Shown piece after piece: positions 59,990-64,000 of a stretch of DNA of 64,000 nt. The DNA is taken from NCBI RefSeq assembly GCF_025685425.1, contig NZ_JAGTAS010000058.1, positions 1,054,001 through 1,118,000 of the forward strand, in the 5' to 3' direction. The notes under the pieces were generated by a model that saw only the letters and a list, made by a program, of their open reading frames with translations, ran no database searches and was not told where the DNA came from. The DNA is from Terriglobus albidus (GTDB lineage Bacteria; Acidobacteriota; Terriglobia; Terriglobales; Acidobacteriaceae). The position numbers and the translations under genes were made by a program. Numbering within the stretch: position 1 is the first letter of the stretch; each line of letters opens with the position of its first letter.

Positions 59990-62900
59990 CTAAAAGAGGC
60001 CGACGGGCGGAGCAGTAAGCTGCACAGGAGGTTCCGTGATTGGTGCTGGGGTTTCCTCCTGCTTTTCAGACAGGCCGTTGCGATAGCGGACGACATTACG
60101 TGGCATGGCTGCGACGCGTTCGCCGGGGAGAACGACGCCGACGAGGTTCATGGGATCGGCGGCAGCGACAACCACTTCGCGATCGTCAGTAGGGCGGTTC
60201 TTCATCTGCCGCAGCGAGTCAACGGCTTCAGGAAGAGCGAACTGTTCGCCGCCAACGCCGATGACGAAGCGGCCGCCGCGGATCTCTCCTCGGGCCTCCA
60301 TGCGGCGCAGCATGCCTACGAGATCGCGCCACTTCGGGGCGTTGGATTCGCGAGCGAGGAGCTCGCGAAAGACGACGCCATAGCGCGCCAGCAGCATGCG
60401 CGCGGCCGATTCGTGAGCCGCATCGACGCGGCGGGCGCGTTCGATGGCGGTTTCGGGAATTGCGGAGGAGTCTTCCACCAGCAGGCTCCAACGGCCGGCA
60501 TGCGAGCGCACGCCACGACGTCCGGGTTCCATGACGGCAGGCTTCTTCTTCGGATCCATCATCACGCGGAGCTGGTCCCATCCATCGGCCGAGGCAAGGC
60601 CGGCGGTCGCCAGTTCCCACATGGCCATCTGCGTCTGCTGTTTACTCAGCAGAAGAATGCGCTGAATATCAGCCGCGAAGCAGGCGCCACGCTCGCGCAG
60701 AAGATTGCGCACGCGGTTGGCCTCTTCGCTGAGAGCAACGGCGAGCTTGGGCTCATCCACCTGCTTTTGTTCCAGTGCCCATCCCAGCCAGTCGGCGGTC
60801 TCTCGCAGATAGAAGGTGATGGGCGCCATGTTGGTGGGAATAACACGCCGGGGCGCTGTGCCATCGGCCCAGGCGGGATGCGGCGAGACACGGCCCCAGC
60901 CGACGACACCGGAGAGGCAGAGATGATCGAGCCAGCGGGGATCGTAGTTGGCGACACGCGCGGGAAGGAGCGTGCGTTCCCATTCGATGGCTGGAGCTTC
61001 AAAGCCTTCGAGCTGTTCGAGTGCGGTGAGCACACCTTCTTCGCCGGTGAGTTTGGTTCCGGTGAGGTGCTGCCATTCGAGAAGCCAGCGCATGTAGACG
61101 GCCTGGCTGACGGGTTCGACAGCGCGGCGCAGAGAGCCGACGGTGTTGCGATGGATGCGCTGCAGAAGGCGGCGCTCGCACCATTCAATGTCGACGTCAT
61201 TCGGTACGGAGCGGCCGTTCTCGAAGACGCCGCGGAGAATGACGCCCTGCGATTCCATTAGCACCATCTGTGCGAAGACGGCCTTAGCATCGAGACCGAA
61301 GGTTTCGGCGATGCTGCGTGCTGTTGCCGGACCGAGGATCTGCATCCAGCCCTGGAGGAGAAGCTTCAGCGCATCGGCGGCTTCCGCAGGCTGTGTGGAG
61401 GACCAGAGCGCCTCGACCATCGGCAGACGTTCGACGGCGATCCAGCACTCGTGATCGGCGAGACGAAGCTGCTTGACGCGGCCCTGGATGGCGAGTGTGT
61501 CGAAGAAGCCGGGCCAGTGACGCACATCCCATGCGGTCATGGCATCGACAGGAAGAGCGATGAGACCAAAGAGAAGATCGTGCAGCTCATGCGGGTCGCG
61601 AATGTCTGGCCAGCACTCCTTGCGGACCTCGACGATGGCTGCGGGATCAAGCTTGCCTTCTTCGGCGAGCACCGCATCGGGAATACCGCGGCGCAGTGAG
61701 ACGGCGCGGGCGCGGCGCTCTTCCAAACCAGCTTCATCGAGGAAGGCGTAGGGCATGGCGTTGATGAGCTCGTGCGCAAATTGCGAGGGTACGGGCGTAT
61801 CGACTGCAAGGCACTGAATGCTTCCGTTGGCGATCCCCTCTAAGACCTGTAGGAGGCCATCGAGGTCCATGGCCTCGTGCAGCACATCCTGCATGACTTC
61901 ATCGACGAGAGGATGATCGGGGATCTGAATATCGCCTTCGATGTTTTCGAAGCACGCGGCGGCCTGCGGGAAGACGCTGGCGAGCAGGTCCTCCGAGCGA
62001 GTGCGCTGAATCTGCGGGGCGACCCGCTTCCCTTTCACAAACCGCAACAGTTGCAACGAGCGGCTTGCGGCCCAGCGCCAGCGCGCTTTGAAGATGGGGG
62101 AAGCGAGGGCTGCCTGTTCGAGAAGCTCCTTTGCGGTCTCGACGGTGAGGAAGTGAAAGACGTCAGCGAGCGGGAAGCTGTGCTGCTCGGCAAGGCAGAT
62201 GTTGATGCCATTGTCGGTGGCGGCTGCCTGCAGCTCGAAGTTAAAGCCGCGGCAGAAACGTTTGCGTAGAGCGAGGCCCCAGGCCTTGTTGATGCGTCCG
62301 CCGAAAGGAGCGTGCAGGACGAGTTGCATACCGCCGCCCTCATCGAAGAAGCGTTCGGCGATGATGGTCTGCCGTGTGGGAACAGCGCCGAGGACGGCTT
62401 TGCCTTCCACGACGTAGCGTACGAGCTGTGCGGCTCCGCCGGGGCAGAGACCACACTCCTGCTGCAGCCACTCTGCGGCGGCCATGGCTTGTGGATGCGA
62501 AGCTGCGGTGAGGCCGGGAAGAACATCGGGTACAAGTTCGGCGATCTCCTGGCGAAGTCTGCCGACACCTTCGCTGAGGAGATCGGTACGTTGCGGAGCC
62601 TCGCCTTCCCAGAACGGCAATGTCGGCGGAGCGCCTTGTGCATCTTCGACAAGGACGCGGCCTTCCGCTTCGACACGCTGGATACGCCAGCTTGTGTTGC
62701 CGAGCAGCACGACATCGCCGGGGCCGGAGTCGACGGCGAAGTGTTCATCGAGCGTGGCGATCTGCACGTTCTCCGGCTGCAGCATGACGGCGTACTGTGC
62801 GACGTCGGGAATCGCTCCGCCGTTGCCGATCGCAGTCATGCGGGCGCCGCGGCGGGGGTGTAGCTCTCCGCGGACACCGTCGCGCATGAGGTAAGCGCCG

Positions 62901-64000
62901 TAGCGCCCGCGTGAGGACTCGATGCCCTGGTGCAGCAATGCGATCAGTTCGTCGAAGGTGGCGCGTTCGAGATCGCGATAGGGCCAGGCGCGTTTGAAGA
63001 CAGCAAAGAGATCGTCTTCACGCCAGGGCTCTGCGCCGACGGCGGCGACGATCTGCTGCATGAGTACATCTTTGGGCGCAGGCGGAATCTCCAGCCTGTC
63101 GAGATCGCCGGAGCGCATGGCGCGGATGAGCGCAGCCTGCTCCATCATGTCATCGCGGGTGGTGGCGAAGAACCGGCCTTTTGGGATGGCTCCGCGCCAG
63201 TGGCCGGCGCGGCCGACGCGCTGCATGGCAACGGCAACGGCGCGTGTGGTGGCAATCTGGCAGACGAGATCGACATCGCCGATGTCGATACCGAGCTCGA
63301 GCGATGCGGTGGCGATCAAAATCTTGATCTCGCCGTTTTTCAGCTTCTGTTCGGCGTCGAGCCGCAGAGCACGCGACAGTGAGCCGTGATGCGCGGCAAC
63401 GTTCTCCGCTCCGAGACGCTCGGCGAGATTGAAGGCAAGACGCTCGACGAGACGGCGCGTGTTGACGAAGACCAGTGTGGAGCGATGCGTCTCGGTCAGA
63501 GCGACGAGCTTGTCGTACATCTCATCCCACATGCGGTTCGAAGTCACGGAGCCGAGTTCTTCGCTGGGAACCTCGATGGCCAGATCGAGATAACGCCGCT
63601 GGCCAACCTGAACAATGGTGACTGGCCGCTCGCCTGCGCCGACGAGGAAGTTGCCAACCAACTGAATGGGATTTTGTGTAGCGCTGAGGCCAATACGCTG
63701 CGGAGTTGTGCTGAGACCGGTCAACATGCCTCCGGCGGCGAGACGGTTCTCTCCGCGCACCAAAGCGTCGAGGCGTTCGAGCGTGAGTGTGAGATGCGAT
63801 CCGCGCTTGTCGTCGGCAACAGCATGAATTTCGTCGACGATGACGGTACGCACGCGGCGCAAATTTTCACGCGCCTTGAGCGCAGTGAGCATCATGTAGA
63901 GGCTCTCGGGCGTGGTGACCAGGATGTGCGGCGGCCGCTTGAGCATGGCGGCGCGATCCTTTGCCGGTGTATCGCCGGTGCGAACGCCGGTACGGATCTC
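59990..64000 (-). CDS. lhr: Lhr-type DEAD/DEAH helicase, 5' end off window
   Basis: Large helicase-related protein of superfamily 2, which acts on DNA or RNA-DNA hybrids in repair. At least 1336 codons are in the window. The frame stays open to the right edge, reading EIRTGVRTGDTPAKDRA before the first methionine in the window, so Walker A lies outside. Motifs present: PPHILVTTPESL, IVDEIHAVADDKRGSHL (DEIH), GLSATQNPI, and motif VI QRVGRAGHWRG. A central winged-helix region and the long Lhr C-terminal domain follow (WKFGLEP-like WEWQHLTGTKL). The gene is at the distal end of this strand; nothing follows except a short gap to the DUF5522 gene. Confidence 0.93.
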   Translation of the reverse strand, partial: EIRTGVRTGDTPAKDRAAMLKRPPHILVTTPESLYMMLTALKARENLRRVRTVIVDEIHAVADDKRGSHLTLTLERLDALVRGENRLAAGGMLTGLSTTPQRIGLSATQNPIQLVGNFLVGAGERPVTIVQVGQRRYLDLAIEVPSEELGSVTSNRMWDEMYDKLVALTETHRSTLVFVNTRRLVERLAFNLAERLGAENVAAHHGSLSRALRLDAEQKLKNGEIKILIATASLELGIDIGDVDLVCQIATTRAVAVAMQRVGRAGHWRGAIPKGRFFATTRDDMMEQAALIRAMRSGDLDRLEIPPAPKDVLMQQIVAAVGAEPWREDDLFAVFKRAWPYRDLERATFDELIALLHQGIESSRGRYGAYLMRDGVRGELHPRRGARMTAIGNGGAIPDVAQYAVMLQPENVQIATLDEHFAVDSGPGDVVLLGNTSWRIQRVEAEGRVLVEDAQGAPPTLPFWEGEAPQRTDLLSEGVGRLRQEIAELVPDVLPGLTAASHPQAMAAAEWLQQECGLCPGGAAQLVRYVVEGKAVLGAVPTRQTIIAERFFDEGGGMQLVLHAPFGGRINKAWGLALRKRFCRGFNFELQAAATDNGINICLAEQHSFPLADVFHFLTVETAKELLEQAALASPIFKARWRWAASRSLQLLRFVKGKRVAPQIQRTRSEDLLASVFPQAAACFENIEGDIQIPDHPLVDEVMQDVLHEAMDLDGLLQVLEGIANGSIQCLAVDTPVPSQFAHELINAMPYAFLDEAGLEERRARAVSLRRGIPDAVLAEEGKLDPAAIVEVRKECWPDIRDPHELHDLLFGLIALPVDAMTAWDVRHWPGFFDTLAIQGRVKQLRLADHECWIAVERLPMVEALWSSTQPAEAADALKLLLQGWMQILGPATARSIAETFGLDAKAVFAQMVLMESQGVILRGVFENGRSVPNDVDIEWCERRLLQRIHRNTVGSLRRAVEPVSQAVYMRWLLEWQHLTGTKLTGEEGVLTALEQLEGFEAPAIEWERTLLPARVANYDPRWLDHLCLSGVVGWGRVSPHPAWADGTAPRRVIPTNMAPITFYLRETADWLGWALEQKQVDEPKLAVALSEEANRVRNLLRERGACFAADIQRILLLSKQQTQMAMWELATAGLASADGWDQLRVMMDPKKKPAVMEPGRRGVRSHAGRWSLLVEDSSAIPETAIERARRVDAAHESAARMLLARYGVVFRELLARESNAPKWRDLVGMLRRMEARGEIRGGRFVIGVGGEQFALPEAVDSLRQMKNRPTDDREVVVAAADPMNLVGVVLPGERVAAMPRNVVRYRNGLSEKQEETPAPITEPPVQLTAPPVGLF

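Overview
The window is about 60% G+C chromosomal DNA from a member of the Acidobacteriota, most likely an Acidobacteriaceae-type soil bacterium (Terriglobus/Granulicella/Edaphobacter group). This is an inference from the tandem VWFA-related proteins typical of that phylum, the house-keeping gene set, diderm genes (lipid A and Kdo genes, TolC/RND efflux) and the many short intergenic repeats. There are no rRNA or tRNA genes, prophage, CRISPR array or full insertion sequence. Genes are densely packed with many ATGA or TGATG overlaps.

Layout. 1-3.2 kb (-): two VWFA proteins followed by a truncated Cys/Met-metabolism PLP enzyme. 3.5-9.8 kb: DUF1015 protein, N-acetylmuramoyl-L-alanine amidase, GerMN protein, glutamate racemase (cell wall), then small genes separated by repeat-rich gaps. 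9.9-18.1 kb: a diaminopimelate/lysine cluster (asd, lysC, dapB, dapA, dapD) interrupted by an M29 aminopeptidase, a lone receiver protein and an esterase. 18.3-23.4 kb: RNase J, FtsK and a DUF2383-like stress protein. 23.6-32.3 kb: a sigma54-type two-component system divergent from a TolC-adaptor-RND metal-efflux operon, with matching -24/-12 elements on both sides of the intergenic region. 32.5-41.6 kb (-): moeA-moaC, a TPR protein, a queuosine-precursor operon (queD-queE-DUF2007-queC), a GDSL esterase and a DinG-like helicase. 41.7-49.1 kb: Der GTPase, two paralogous membrane proteins, TrmFO-GNAT, and two paralogous secreted proteins of unknown function. 49.1-53.9 kb (+): waaA-lpxK-GT9-ICMT-DUF3108 for the outer membrane. 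53.9-64 kb: serine hydrolase with TPRs, SDR with a TetR-type operator, DUF899-VOC divergent from MarR, a TPR protein, DUF5522 and a truncated Lhr helicase.

The most unusual feature is a 112-116 bp palindromic, non-autonomous mobile-like element present five times. All five copies lie 0-46 nt upstream of a start codon or inside the first codons of a gene. Two copies are inserted in frame (114 bp, 38 codons) into the n-region of the signal peptides of the amidase and of the RND adaptor lipoprotein. In two cases the element supplies the stop codon of the gene before it. Removing the element with one flanking dinucleotide restores a normal signal peptide or stop codon. Other repeat families are heptamer and octamer tandem arrays, a GGGGCACCC-ended hairpin family with a shared inner module, and a GTTCGCGCG(A/G)AGCGCGAATGCC family.
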